From positions 2,666,001 to 2,730,000 of the forward strand of contig JANCIK010000002.1 in NCBI GenBank assembly GCA_028532985.1: a stretch of 64,000 bases of DNA, read 5' to 3'. Source of the DNA: Stropharia rugosoannulata. Taxonomy: Eukaryota; Basidiomycota; Agaricomycetes; Agaricales; Strophariaceae. Both the position numbers and the translations under genes were made by a program. Shown here one piece after another: positions 1 to 10,803 of the stretch (positions are counted from its first letter, which is position 1; every line of letters begins with the position of its first letter). The notes beneath the pieces were generated by a model. The model did no database searches. It saw only the letters and a program-made list of their open reading frames with translations, and had not been told where the DNA came from.

Positions 1-1105
1 GATGCTGGATCACACTGCCTGACAATGCTTAACGTCCAAGTGCGATTATGTATAACTCATCACCATGGTAGAACACTAGACATACACAATCAAGTGTTCG
101 CTGACCACCTGTGACTAGTGACTCCTCATCCCATCAAACAGTGGGGCATCTGTCTTCACCGGAGATTCCCCAATTCAAAATGCACTAGTGAATGATGTGG
201 CATCTTCACTCACCAGATAACGAAGCTGATGGTGAGAGGTCTAGGAGGTCCTTGGAGCGTCAGGACTCACAGTGGGAGTAGTGGCCATGCCTGTAGTAAA
301 CCATCTGCTTGTCGGTACACCGTCGCCGGACAAGCGGCATACATGGATGTCATGAAAATTTCACGGGCAGACCGAGTCATGGAATGGAAGAGTAAAGCTC
401 AGGAAATCCGTTCATGTTTATGCCGGCAAATTCGCGCGTAGAGCGTAGCGAATGCTGCGGTATAACCTAATGGACTGCCTCGAGTTCTAATCGGATAATC
501 ACGTTTGTCCCGAGAATAAGTTACTGATTGCTTCCTCCTCGATCAAGTCCGAATCCAAGCTCGTCCGAAGGTGACGCTCGCTTATAGCACTGCATCTTTC
601 TCGAGATAATCTGTCTCCTTATCTGACACCCTCTGCTATTTTACTGAAGCATTGCTGGCGTCGAGCTGTGAAGTCTATTCGATGTAGAAGGCAACCAGTG
701 TTCTGAGCAGTATATTGCAATAGACTTTAGGTTTAGTTGGACTGTCTTTCCACTGGTTGCATGCGGGTGGGTAAGTAGGTTGATTATGTCTGCTGCCGTA
801 ATTTATGATCATCGAGGCAATTTTAAGGACGTAGAACTTTATGTACATGAGCTCGGAAATTGCAGCCACATAATCTTGTTCGCTTCGTTGATGCAGTCCG
901 GCGGGCTGAGGACCGAGGTTTGGTAGGAATGTCAGGGACGGCTAACATGCACCACATGCGGCGACTAATATGCTTGAATGAACCGCTTTTCCTGAAGAGA
1001 TGCTGTAATTCTCAAGATTGGGAATTAAAAAAAAGAGGTAAAGCACAGCTTAAATGCAGTCGTTATACAACATGCGTAGATTGCCGCGGCAACATGCCAA
1101 AAAGA
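1..1105. other. no gene seen in left-edge region
   Basis: I see no convincing coding region here. Open frames are short (70 codons or fewer on the plus strand at 229-441; one of 106 codons from 860 runs into the tRNA). None shows a family motif or joins to another exon through plausible splice sites. It may be the promoter or 3' flank of a gene outside the window. Confidence 0.5.
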
Positions 1106-1186
1106 TGCCCGCTGGCTGGTTTGAACAACCGACCTCGCCATTGCGCAACGTACGAGTGGCGCGCTCTACCACTGAGCTAAGAGGGC
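1106..1186 (-). tRNA. tRNA-Thr (anticodon CGT) with a 9-nt intron
   Basis: Read on the minus strand, the 81 nt fold as a tRNA. The acceptor stem starts GCCCTCT, the D-arm is GCTC-AGTGGTA-GAGC, the anticodon stem is CGCCA/TGGCG, the variable loop is AGGTC, and the T-arm is GGTTG-TTCAAAC-CAGCC, followed by AGCGGGC and discriminator A. The anticodon loop has 16 nt rather than 7. Anticodon CGT with a 9-nt intron at the usual 37/38 position fits, giving tRNA-Thr for ACG codons. The B box matches GTTCRANNC. Five T residues (plus coordinates 1099-1103) lie just downstream, as expected for RNA polymerase III termination. One acceptor-stem pair (position 5 with 68, U with C) is mismatched, so a weakly decayed copy is possible. 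Confidence 0.82.
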
Positions 1187-1792
1187 TATATATGGCAATT
1201 TGTCTGTTATCTTATCGAGAAAAACGACGCCATGCCGAGTTATGCGTACCCTCTAGTTGCTATTCGCACCGGCGTCTGGGCGTCTAAATGGATGTAAAGA
1301 TTGCATGCGTCACTAGCGTAATGAGTGCCCTAATTTATGTGTAGACGAACCGGCCTGCGTCGCTCGGTGACGTTAGAATGAGCAACGGTGGCATGCCTGG
1401 ACCCTTGGTTTACATACTGCACAAGATAAGTAACCGAACGATAGCGTTATTAGCCCTTTCTTTGAATTCTGCTGGACACGCAGTACGTACTTTTCGTCTG
1501 GCTCGGACATAGGCAGCTATAATTTGCCAGCATCTCACCTTATCATGGCAGGATTACTTGGAGCCTGCTATGCGGCGCGAAAGAAATGCGGACGGGCACG
1601 ACGATGGGGTTCTTATTTGAGCGGCGTCCCGAGCACGAGTGTGATATGTAAACAGAGAACATGCCGGGGCCAGGACGTTGAGATAAGATGCTTACACGTG
1701 CAATCTAATCAACAGATCCCAGCCGCTCGGAAGCGGTTCGCGTTTCAGCATCTTTCGCAGGTCAACCACAATAGAGCCACTGGAGGCCATTG
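1187..1792. other. intergenic region upstream of the 1848 gene
   Basis: No supported gene. The short open frames on both strands here (for example about 100 codons ending near 1841) lack motifs and overlap the promoter of the downstream small gene. Confidence 0.5.
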
Positions 1793-1799
1793 TATAAAT
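1793..1799 (+). promoter_or_regulatory. TATA box of the small gene at 1848
   Basis: TATAAAT lies 49 nt upstream of the ATG at 1848. That spacing suits a TATA-type RNA polymerase II promoter with a short 5' leader. Confidence 0.55.
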
Positions 1800-1847
1800 T
1801 CGCGTCCTGCGTTTCTGTGCCCCACAGCTGCTCACCTCTAGCCAACA

Positions 1848-2328
1848 ATGACTGCCTACTATCCCTCGCAGGCCGGCTACGCTCACTCCCAGCCCGTCGT
1901 CTACGCGCCCAGCCAGGGCTACCAACCAGCATATGGAATGTCTGCAGGCTACGCCCCGACGGGCGGCATCATGTACGTGCCCTCTGCTCTCCAAATCTCT
2001 CCCATACTCACATTAATACCGCTTGCAGGCTTGCTCAGGGTGTCGCCGCGCCCGCCATGGTGGTGCGCACGAAACCGCTTTTACCTTTAATCATCTTTCT
2101 AACTTCATTCTCTAGCAGCCTGGCTACAATGGCCATGTGAACCACCACTATTACTCTTTCGGCGCCCGTGTTCGCCGTTTCTTTGGACTTGCCCCCACCC
2201 ATGGCGTGCGGTACAAGTCCGACAGGGCGTCGTGGGGCTTCATGGGTTACTCCCGCCGCCCGCGCTACGTCGACCCCAGAACAGGGGGCGAAGTCGACAG
2301 AGAAGGTCGCCCCGTATATCGAGTTTGA
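1848..2328 (+). CDS. small Tyr/Pro/Gly-rich conserved fungal protein
   Basis: This is a three-exon gene of about 123 codons: 1848-1972, 2029-2062 and 2116-2328 (the second exon end could be 2059). Introns open with GTACGT and GTGCGC and end at CAG or TAG. The N-terminal half is low-complexity and rich in Tyr, Pro, Ser and Gln. The C-terminal half is basic and aromatic, with RVRRFFGLAP, then WGFMGYSRRPRYVD and a final GRPVYRV. I recall similar short proteins of unknown function in mushrooms, but no named domain is visible. There is no signal peptide or membrane segment. The TATA box 49 nt upstream supports the start. Confidence 0.7.
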
Positions 2329-2888
2329 GACCGTTTTGCCCTTTGTCGTTTTCCGTGGCCCAGTGCCACACACCCCAGGCCGCACTCTTTTTCTCGGCCG
2401 ACGCCTTGCAACAACTAGACTCCCCCTTAGATGGATCCAGATAGACGACCTATTCTTATGCACCCTTTCTATCATCTACCCAGCCTCGCAAACTCGAGCA
2501 TAACGTCGACTCTCTATTCACAGTCGCCGCCACCATCACGCACGCATAACTCTATACCCACCCTAACTGCAAATGGAAACGCCTTATTTGTATCACTCCC
2601 TTCTTAAGCATATGCGTCCTACTATGATGTTGCTTTATTACACTATGCAAGGTTTCGAGTACATCACATGGACCAACCGGTTTGGATATGCACTACCACT
2701 TATGAATATGCTACCTTTTCCTATGTAGAATTATGGACGACGCATGATATAATGTTGTACTAAACAAAGGGTGTAATGAATAGCAATCGGAATACACACA
2801 AGATAGCACATATCACAGAGGAATATTAGTTTAGACGTATAGGGTATAAATAATATAAGTATGGCTTGTATCTTCATGACACGCAGCC
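2329..2888. other. intergenic, between convergent 3' ends
   Basis: 560 bp between the 3' ends of the small plus-strand gene and the minus-strand GTPase gene. It is AT-rich towards the right. I see no exon in it; it presumably holds both 3' untranslated regions. Confidence 0.5.
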
Positions 2889-5800
2889 TCAATCGTGATC
2901 CATGGCGTCCGCCGTTATTTTATCCGCTTGCTGCTTGAGTGTATCAGCATCCGTCCAGAGTTTGACCTGCTGTTGAACTGTTTTCACAACATCAATGACG
3001 GCTTCGCGAATCCTACGCTGAGCGGGGCTGTCGCGAGTGCCTTCCCACAGGACGGCCAGGCTGACTTCGATCTGTCCCTAATTTAGGCGAACACGAGCAT
3101 GTGCGAAGTAAGAAACACACCTTCTGTGCCAGGTTTCCCATGGCACCATCTAATGTTTCCCCAATTGCATCTGCGGCTGCGGTGAGCCTATCTAATACAA
3201 CGTTTGCACCATCATCGAAGATATGATCTTTGCAGTCTTGAAGATACGCGCGGAATAAGGCCTGTGAAAGAAAAGGGATTGGTACATGCCTAGGAAAGAG
3301 TTGGTATAGATTAAAAACCTTTTGACGAGCGACACTACCTGGGCCACGTTCTTCCATAGCCCTATCGTATCCATCTAGTAATTGCGTTTGTACGTGAGGT
3401 GCCACACATCGAGATACTTCCTTCTGCTCGTTAGTCATGGTCGCCTTAACGAGATCAACAGTTTTTGCCAAAGCTACACAGGCCTCTTCCAAACATACAC
3501 CGCCTTGTACCTTTGTTCTATCCTTGAGGCCTGGTACAGCAGAATCTTCTACCTCTTTGACTAACATTTTGATGGCTTCAAGGGTGGCTGCCTGAAAGGG
3601 TGTAAATAGATCGGACTCGAAAACCTTGCTCCATGAATGTGCAATGCTTTTCGTGAAAGGGTTCGTAAGTTCCACATTGAGGTCTCGCCGCCACGAGCCG
3701 TGACGACGAAGAGCTAACAGTACGTAATAAATACTAAAACCAAAGAATCTAACAAATTACTCACTCGCTCGATACGTAGCCCAATGCATCGAACTCGTGA
3801 AGTCATTGAGTGTGATCAGAGCAGCCCCAGCTGCCTTGATTAGAGAAGTCAACATTTGAAATGGGCTGTGATATAATATAATGCTCTTACATTTACCGCT
3901 CCCGCTGCACACTTGGCTTCAAGGCCGTCCTTGAAGTTCTGTTTTAGATCATTTACACATTTATCCACTATTTCGGCGAAACGCTAGTAGGTTTAATGAG
4001 TACGCGACCCCAACGGATATTGCACGATTCCCACCTTGCAAAGTCTTGGAGTAATCCCAACGGCCTCGCCGTATGCATCCACCTTGGGATTAATAGAATA
4101 AAGATCAACCCCGGTTCCGTTCTCCAAATGCTGCAAGAAGTTTAGCGGATCATTCTGCATGGATGAGTGATCCCCAAAGGCTTGAGATTCCCATTGCTTC
4201 CGCAGATGTTCCCGGTCGTTGGCGGTGACTCCGTTATTGCCCTCAACATAAGTTTGAATGGACTGGGCAAAAGCTTTAACGTGCGTTAAGAACAACCTTG
4301 CGGCCCTCTCGCGGGAGGCTATCGTTAACTGGTGGCACCACTTTTGTAATGAGGGTATACCCGTGTCTTCGACGTTGGAAAAGCAAGTAGATGCACCATC
4401 TCCTTTGACTTGACCTACAAAACTGTTATTTCTCGCCTGTAGAGTTGTGAGCTCTATATCATACCTTTTAATCTAACATAGTCCCTGCTTGAGCAAGTAA
4501 AAACAGGAAGGTCAATGGCCTCGTAATCTAGCCACAATATCAGTGTTGCACGAAATTGATGAGGAGCAATGCTGCAAACCGCGAATGTTCTGGCTCGGGT
4601 CGAAATTTTCAGGATCGCGTGCCTCGGCATTTGCATCTGGAACGCATTGTGATATCAGCATCAGCACTACTAAAAGTCAAACATAATGAAAGTGCACACC
4701 GTCCAAGTCTTTTAGTCCAGTTCGGAAGTCCTCCTTGAGGACACCTCGAGAGTACTAGAACAAGATTCAAAATGACAGCATAAGATCATAGGATGGGTCG
4801 GCTTACTTCTGAGCGTTTGAGAGAGCAAAACCCATTCTTTTCTTTTTGTGCCTTAGCAGCGCTCTTCTCGGCTGAAGATAATGAATCAGAGAACTCTTTC
4901 TTACGGGCACGAGCCGTATTGAGTTCTTCGCGGATTGCCTTGCTCTTCAATTTCGCCTCTTTGATCCTTTCTTTGAGTCTGTCGACTGTGAGTTCTTCTG
5001 GATCATCTTCCTCGTCGCTGCCCTCACTGTTGTCGCTTAGCATCTCCACGTCAGAATCATCATTGTCGGTCGAGTCCTCATCTTCAGAATCATCAGTGCT
5101 GGAGCTATCACTAGAACCCAGATCTTCCGAATCATCATCAAGAAAATCACTGTCGCTGTCCTGAGCACTGCGCCGTCGTTTTGAGGCTTTTTGTCCACCA
5201 AATATCTTCTTTCTCTTCTTATTCTTGGATACGGCATTCCTCTTTACTACTTTAGAAGTATACTGCTCGCCATTTTCCAGAGCTGTAATATGCTCCTCGT
5301 GATCTTGGATTTGTTTGCGGATATCCTTAATTTGTGCCTCAAGTTCTGTTAATTATCGTTGAGCTGGAATAGTTATCAAATAGAGGCGCGTAGATATAAA
5401 ACCTTTGACGACTTTGTCAGCTGCGTTCTTTTCTTTCTTACAGCTTGATATACTGTTGCGGAATTCTCTCAGGCGGTCCTCTATATCTTCGAGGGTGGAA
5501 TCCTCCTCCAGCTTAAGCGCTCGAATAACTTCTGAGCATGAGATATCATCGCATTTGCTGGCTGAATAAAGGGGACATGTGTGAGAATAGCCGGGCGAAT
5601 TGAGCTAGAAGGTCTTACCAATAAAAGTTATGGCATGATGATCGTAACTTAGATACATCATTGAAAAAGTCAAGAAATAGCTGTAATATAATGCTGATTC
5701 ACTCACTTTCCATCTAGTCTCATTTATTGCATATTAAATCAGATCGTTCTCAGAACAAAATCACGTACCCACTGCAACCTTGCATTAGTATGAACGACAC

Positions 5801-7669
5801 AAGAACAACAAAGGAGCTTACTCATCAATTGGATCCTGAAAGCGTCTCCTAATAAATCTGAAACCCACAGACAGTCAATGCAAATCATGGAAGAAGTGGA
5901 TGGGTTATACCTCTAGCCGTTTTGTCGTCGACAGCTCTGGTGATCGGAGCCAGAATCCAGATACAGTTACACTTCTTCATGTAATCCTTTGCTATGCTAT
6001 TTCTGGCGGCATTGGCATCAGCAACACCTAGTTCGACAGATGAGACTTTTTGCCGCGCATTCTTGGCGACCGAGAGAAACGTACCAGGAAGGTCAACTAA
6101 TACAGCACCGGTTGATAAAGCCTTCGCTCGGCATCGTACATTGACTTGTCGAATGAGCGGCCACAAGGCAGCTGAATCGTCTACGGTTTTACTAGTCAAT
6201 GCAGCGTTTCCTCCAGGAACTACGACTCCTCGACCAAACATATCGAGCAAGCCTGGTTTTTTGGCCTTTTCCTTCTCTTTTTTATTTTTCTTACTTTGTT
6301 TTTGATCTTTAGAGTCAATATATTTGCATATCTCCTTGCCAAAAGTCTTCGCATCTTTAGCACTAATTTGCTTCGTGGTCCCTAGAATCGTTAAAATGCC
6401 TGTAACTAGTGTCAAATAAAGCAAGAGGTTTTGTTCTTTGTGAGAAACGATACCTTGGTCATGACTGATTAACTGATTAACATCCATCTTCGTGAGAGCT
6501 TCTGGCGAAAGTTTTGGGTAGACTGCATGCACCTGGTATGGTACTTTAATGACTTCGTAAGACATACTAATTTATTTGGCTACCTTCTGCCATGCTACTC
6601 CGGCGTCGCTCTTGAGATCAGTCAGTCGTTTGACATTCCCCTCTTCGTCGACAATATCATGAAGAAGGACAGCCAACTCGTCTTTCCATTCCGCTTGAGA
6701 TAGAAATGAGATATCTGCATCGATTGATTGTTTCTTATGGTATGATAATTCTGTTACAACAGCGGTACATGCTGTAACACATAGGTCAGGAAATGTAACA
6801 ATGTGGTTGATCGATAGCAGCAATTACCTCGCATGCCACTAGTAGGCACGATATTGTCTACAAATAAGTTAGGTTTGAATCTGTGAGAAGTGATAAAACT
6901 TGCCATCCAGAATCGCGTTAAGAATGGATGACTTCCCCGCACCGGTGGCTAAATTTATGATATTAGCACATGAGTATAGAAAAGAGAGAGAGAGAGAGAT
7001 TACCGCCACAAACTGCGATGAGTGTCTTAGGAGACCCTTGTCCTTCAAGGCTTTCAAGTACGAAGAAAATATTAGCAGGGCCACAGGTTCATAACAATAA
7101 TCACGACAAACTTTTCAATCTCACGGTCCCAAACATCCTGCCTGAGTTTACTCCCAAGTTCAAGTTGTTTTAATGCTTGCTTAATAGTCTTAACCATTCC
7201 AATACCTTCCTTCAAGGCATTTTCTGGAGCATAATTGATGTCGCTGATCGAGCTGAAAACCTCAAATTGAGGGACAATGACTAGCGCCGGTTCTGGAATG
7301 TCCACGTTCTCTTGTTTCGATCTTTGGCCATTATTTCCAAAAATAATAGCGTCTGCCTGAGTAGATGGTCCCGGACCTGATCTAGTGAAGGAAAGTGACG
7401 GAAAGCCACGCTCTAGAGACTAGAGTTGCGCGTTAGGTGCACTGTAGATGTTTTCTCGTAAATTCTTCACGCACATTAGGCTCATCCGTTGATTCGTTCT
7501 TAACAAGGGAATTGACGGCGTCACTTTGCGGCGTAACCTCTGTCATATCAACGTCTCGGGGTTCGGACTTCACGAAAAGACTCTGAAAAGAAGGAAACGA
7601 AAGATGGATGAAAATGAGGCTCCTGTTCACCTTAATAGGTGTGGGAAGACTTGCCATGAATCGAGACAT
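2889..7669 (-). CDS. large dynamin-like nuclear GTPase (SLIP-GC-like)
   Basis: A long gene with more than ten short introns and probably 900-1000 residues. The N-terminal exon begins MSRFMASLPTPIK. The P-loop is IAVCGATGAGKSSILNAILD, rebuilt across the intron near 6950-7010, and the G3 motif is VLVDLPG near 6100. These place it in the dynamin superfamily of large GTPases. The helical rest resembles proteins annotated as nuclear GTPase SLIP-GC in mushrooms. Near 4800-5230 the protein carries a basic patch (KRKK and KRRR) followed by a long Asp/Ser/Glu-rich acidic run and then a charged coiled coil (VDRLKERIKEAKLKSKAI). The basic patch could be a nuclear signal. The C-terminus ends DAMDHD, stop at 2889-2891. 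GTP hydrolysis is inferred from the motifs; its cellular job is unknown. Internal exon borders are approximate. Confidence 0.8.
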
Positions 7670-8170
7670 TTTTTCTGAGCCCTTAAGCCCAAGCGAAAGG
7701 AGCAGGTGAGGTATTGGGAGTAAGATAGTATGAGGGGAGCGACTCTATGAGTACCTGGGAGAATGAATGGTGTTCTGGCGTAAATCAGTACTCGACTTTG
7801 GCGTACTCGAGTGTACTCATTGAAAGAGTCCTTAATTGAAGTCGCGCAAATATAACCAATCAACGCGCCACTTAAGCACACATACATGTGACTTGCACAA
7901 GACTTGCATGCAGATGGAATAACGTCGGAAGCAAGTCGGAAGAGGAATTTGAGAGGAATGCTTGTGGAATGTGCTTGTAATGTTAGCAGTAGTTTTGAAG
8001 CTGTTTAGCAGTATTTCGAAGAGCGTGCTTAAGTCTGGACTGCTACGACAAAAAAGTCAAGGTCGATGTCATAATAGGTAAAATTAGGTCAACCACAGTG
8101 CTACACGTAACAGACGTCAGGCAATCTGGAGTTTAGAAGTTGGAGTTATAAACAAGTTATAAACATCTGC
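7670..8170. other. intergenic promoter region of the GTPase gene
   Basis: 500 bp between two minus-strand genes. I see no exon. It should carry the GTPase promoter and the 3' UTR of the gene at 8171. Confidence 0.5.
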
Positions 8171-10488
8171 TCAGAATTTTTGCGGTGCCCAATGGGTTTT
8201 CCACAACAGGCTAGCGACTTCCGCTTCAACAGCCAAGAGACCATTGAAACCCTTGCCTTGATTAGAAGGCCCGCCGAGGCCATGCAAGATAGCACGACCT
8301 TGATAAAATTGAGCAGCAGCCACCCCAGTCTCTTCATCGGCATTGACAGATACCACAGAAGAAACTTGGGTCATTGAGTCATCGTCTTCAAGGCTTAAGT
8401 AGTCATAAATGATGCCTCTAGGCCCGTGACTTTGTTCCGGATCGACATTGATATAATGCCACTCGTCCCATCGGCCGTCCAGCGATGGAGAGTCAGCTAA
8501 ATCAGATTCCTGCACAGGAATGGGATTATATACGTCTCGTCGTTCAGGTACCTCATCGTAAAGTAGTTGAACGTCGAAGGTGGTTGTATGCGGTAAAATT
8601 TCATCATATACCCACTGAGGATTGAATCCCTCTGTCAATGAAGATAAGAAAGCGTCTGGCGGCGCCGAATCTCTTGAGTCTAATATTAATAAGCGGTCAT
8701 CGTCTCCATTGTAGACGCTATCGTAGAGGCGCCCGGGCTCGTTCCAGCCTACTTCAGACCAATATGGTGGTCGACGATGATGACGACTGATTATTGCCAG
8801 TTGGCTAGGACTATCGGAATCTGCCCGAGAAAGTTGGGCCCCTATTATACCAGTAGCGTGCCGACATAAATCTGACGCCGATTCCGGATCTAGTGTAATT
8901 CCCGTCAGATGACTATTGCAGATATCTTTGGCAGGATTGCTTTCTATGACAGAGTTACACCCAACAAAAGCCTCAGGAGTAATGAGAGCAGGTGCGTTTA
9001 CCACATTTTGAGCCGGGATTGTTGTAGTCCTGAAATAACGTGAAGAATGACGGAGGCTTGTAGTTGTTTTTGCAGGTACCTGAGAAGCCGACTGTGAAGG
9101 CGCTAGCGACAGAAAAGATCCAGATGCATCTCCTTGAAGTTTTTCGATAGTATCCACAGGTAAATTGGACAGAGCATTCGAAGATTCTGCAGACCCAATA
9201 GCAGGAGTTTGTGTCGATGCTACCTTCAGTTTAGAATTTAATGTTTCAGGAAGGTTTACTAAGACAGTTCCTTGGTCAGGGTCAGGGTGAATATGGTCTT
9301 CTAAATGGTCGCTGCGACTTTCGATATCCCAGACGATTGAATCAGCTGGATTGTACTGATCATAGATCCTAATTCGAGAAGTAGAAGAAACCAAAGGCAC
9401 AGAAGTAGTTGAAGATCTGGTTTCATCCTTATCACTTACTTTACGGGCACTTCCCTTAATGCGAGCTGAAGTAGGCTTTCTCCTACTTCTGGCCAAAGGC
9501 CGTGACGAGGAACTAGACGAAGAATTGCTTCGAGCCGCTACCATGTCTTTAGAATTTCCCTTAAGGAATTGGGACTCTGTAAAGTGGGCTGAGCAACAAT
9601 TAGACTGCGTGTTGAAGAACATATGTAGAGAGAAAAATACAAACAGGTATCCTTCCGATTGACTTTCGTTGGATCAGATGCCCTGCCTTTCTTAAAAACG
9701 CCGCTGTTTCTGTTGGCGATAAGGTAGTCTAGCTATAATTAATGAGTTTTACTATCCCGTATAATTGATCTTGCGCTCGTACTGTGAGTCTATTCTTGCA
9801 GACGTTCGTTGCAGGGAATCCATGAAGCAGAGCAAGTCCAGTATGACCTCCTACTCCTTTCTTTTTCTTGTTTGCTTCTCCTTTTTTGTTGTTCCTACAG
9901 TTGATCTCTGGGTTCATTATCTCTTTTTTTGCTTTCTTGCGCTGACGACGTTCTGAGAGCCCTAATACGATATAAGTGTCAGTTCCAAAGTTACGCATGT
10001 AATAGTCGGACTTGGCTGACGATTCTTGTGTTCCTCGCTATCACTGCTAACCTCTTGAGTAAGTAGCTTTCTGGGACGCCTTCTTTTGGAGCGGTCGCTG
10101 TACGTTTGAGTTTGGGAGTTGCAAACAATCTCCTGTCAAAGAGTATCAGTATTAGATAAGGATTGGAAGCCCGGGAAATATTATCGACCCTCACAGACTT
10201 GTAATGCGACTTGGCGTTATCTTTTATAGCCTTCTGATCTTGTGACAAATGACAATCATTTCTCGCTCGAAGGATTGGCGTTCCGAAAGAAAGCTCAGGT
10301 TGCGTTGGTGCGTGTACACGGTGTATAGTAGATACATGCTCCGCGCTGTCGTTAGATGATAGGTCCCAAGAGCTCCTTTGAACTTCACCGGTAGCAGCAT
10401 ATACATTGGCGTACTGGCGTTGTTCCCGTACGTAGCTCAAAATGTATTGCTCGTTGTTCCTCTTGGAGAGTGCTGAGAAGCGTTCCAT
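8171..10488 (-). CDS. hypothetical Ser-rich basic/acidic protein, five exons
   Basis: I read this as one gene rather than two. Exons on the minus strand are 10195-10488, 10012-10132, 9753-9961, 9664-9690 (a 27-nt micro-exon) and 8171-9604. Phases agree throughout and give about 694 residues. The N-terminus (MERFSALSKRNNEQY) has no signal peptide. Exons 2-3 are Lys/Arg-rich (KRRRPRKLL, SERRQRKKAKK), then GHTGLALLHGFPATNV. The last exon is Ser-rich, then acidic, with DEWHYINVD and a C-terminal WAPQKF. The pattern of basic stretches and Ser-rich linkers suggests a disordered nuclear or scaffold protein, but no known domain is visible and I assign no function. The donor at 10011 (GTCCGA) is weak, so that junction is the least certain. 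Confidence 0.62.
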
Positions 10489-10803
10489 TTCTCCAACTGA
10501 GATTTCCGGTAAATGCAAGGTAAATGTAAGAAGGAAAGAAACGGTAGGAACTGAGGAACTGATAGAACACGGAACCGGCCCGGCCCAACCAATCGAAACA
10601 CAGCCACCGATGGAGACTCCTCGCGTTGGACTCGCGACTTGGAGAACGCCATGAATGCAGTACCCAGTAGCTTCGCGGACTAATATTACATTAAGAGTAC
10701 AACTGCATAACAGAGAACGAAAAGTAGCTTGGATTTTGGCTTAATCACAATAGCAAAAAAGGTTGAACAGTGTGCATGCCAAGTGCATGCATGGATGATT
10801 GCC

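Noticed and set aside
229..441. 70-codon frame near the left edge
   Set aside because: Composition and length are as expected by chance.
6982..7000. GA-rich simple repeat
   Set aside because: It is on the pyrimidine-rich side of an intron in the GTPase gene and needs no other explanation.
8171..9622. Stand-alone 483-residue gene starting MFFNTQ
   Set aside because: The start falls in a probable intron, and upstream exons join in phase to the part beginning SNCCSAHF.
9990..10015. Apparent frameshift between two coding-looking frames in the unknown gene
   Set aside because: A 50-nt intron (9962-10011) joins the frames in phase, so no frameshift is needed, although its donor is weak.
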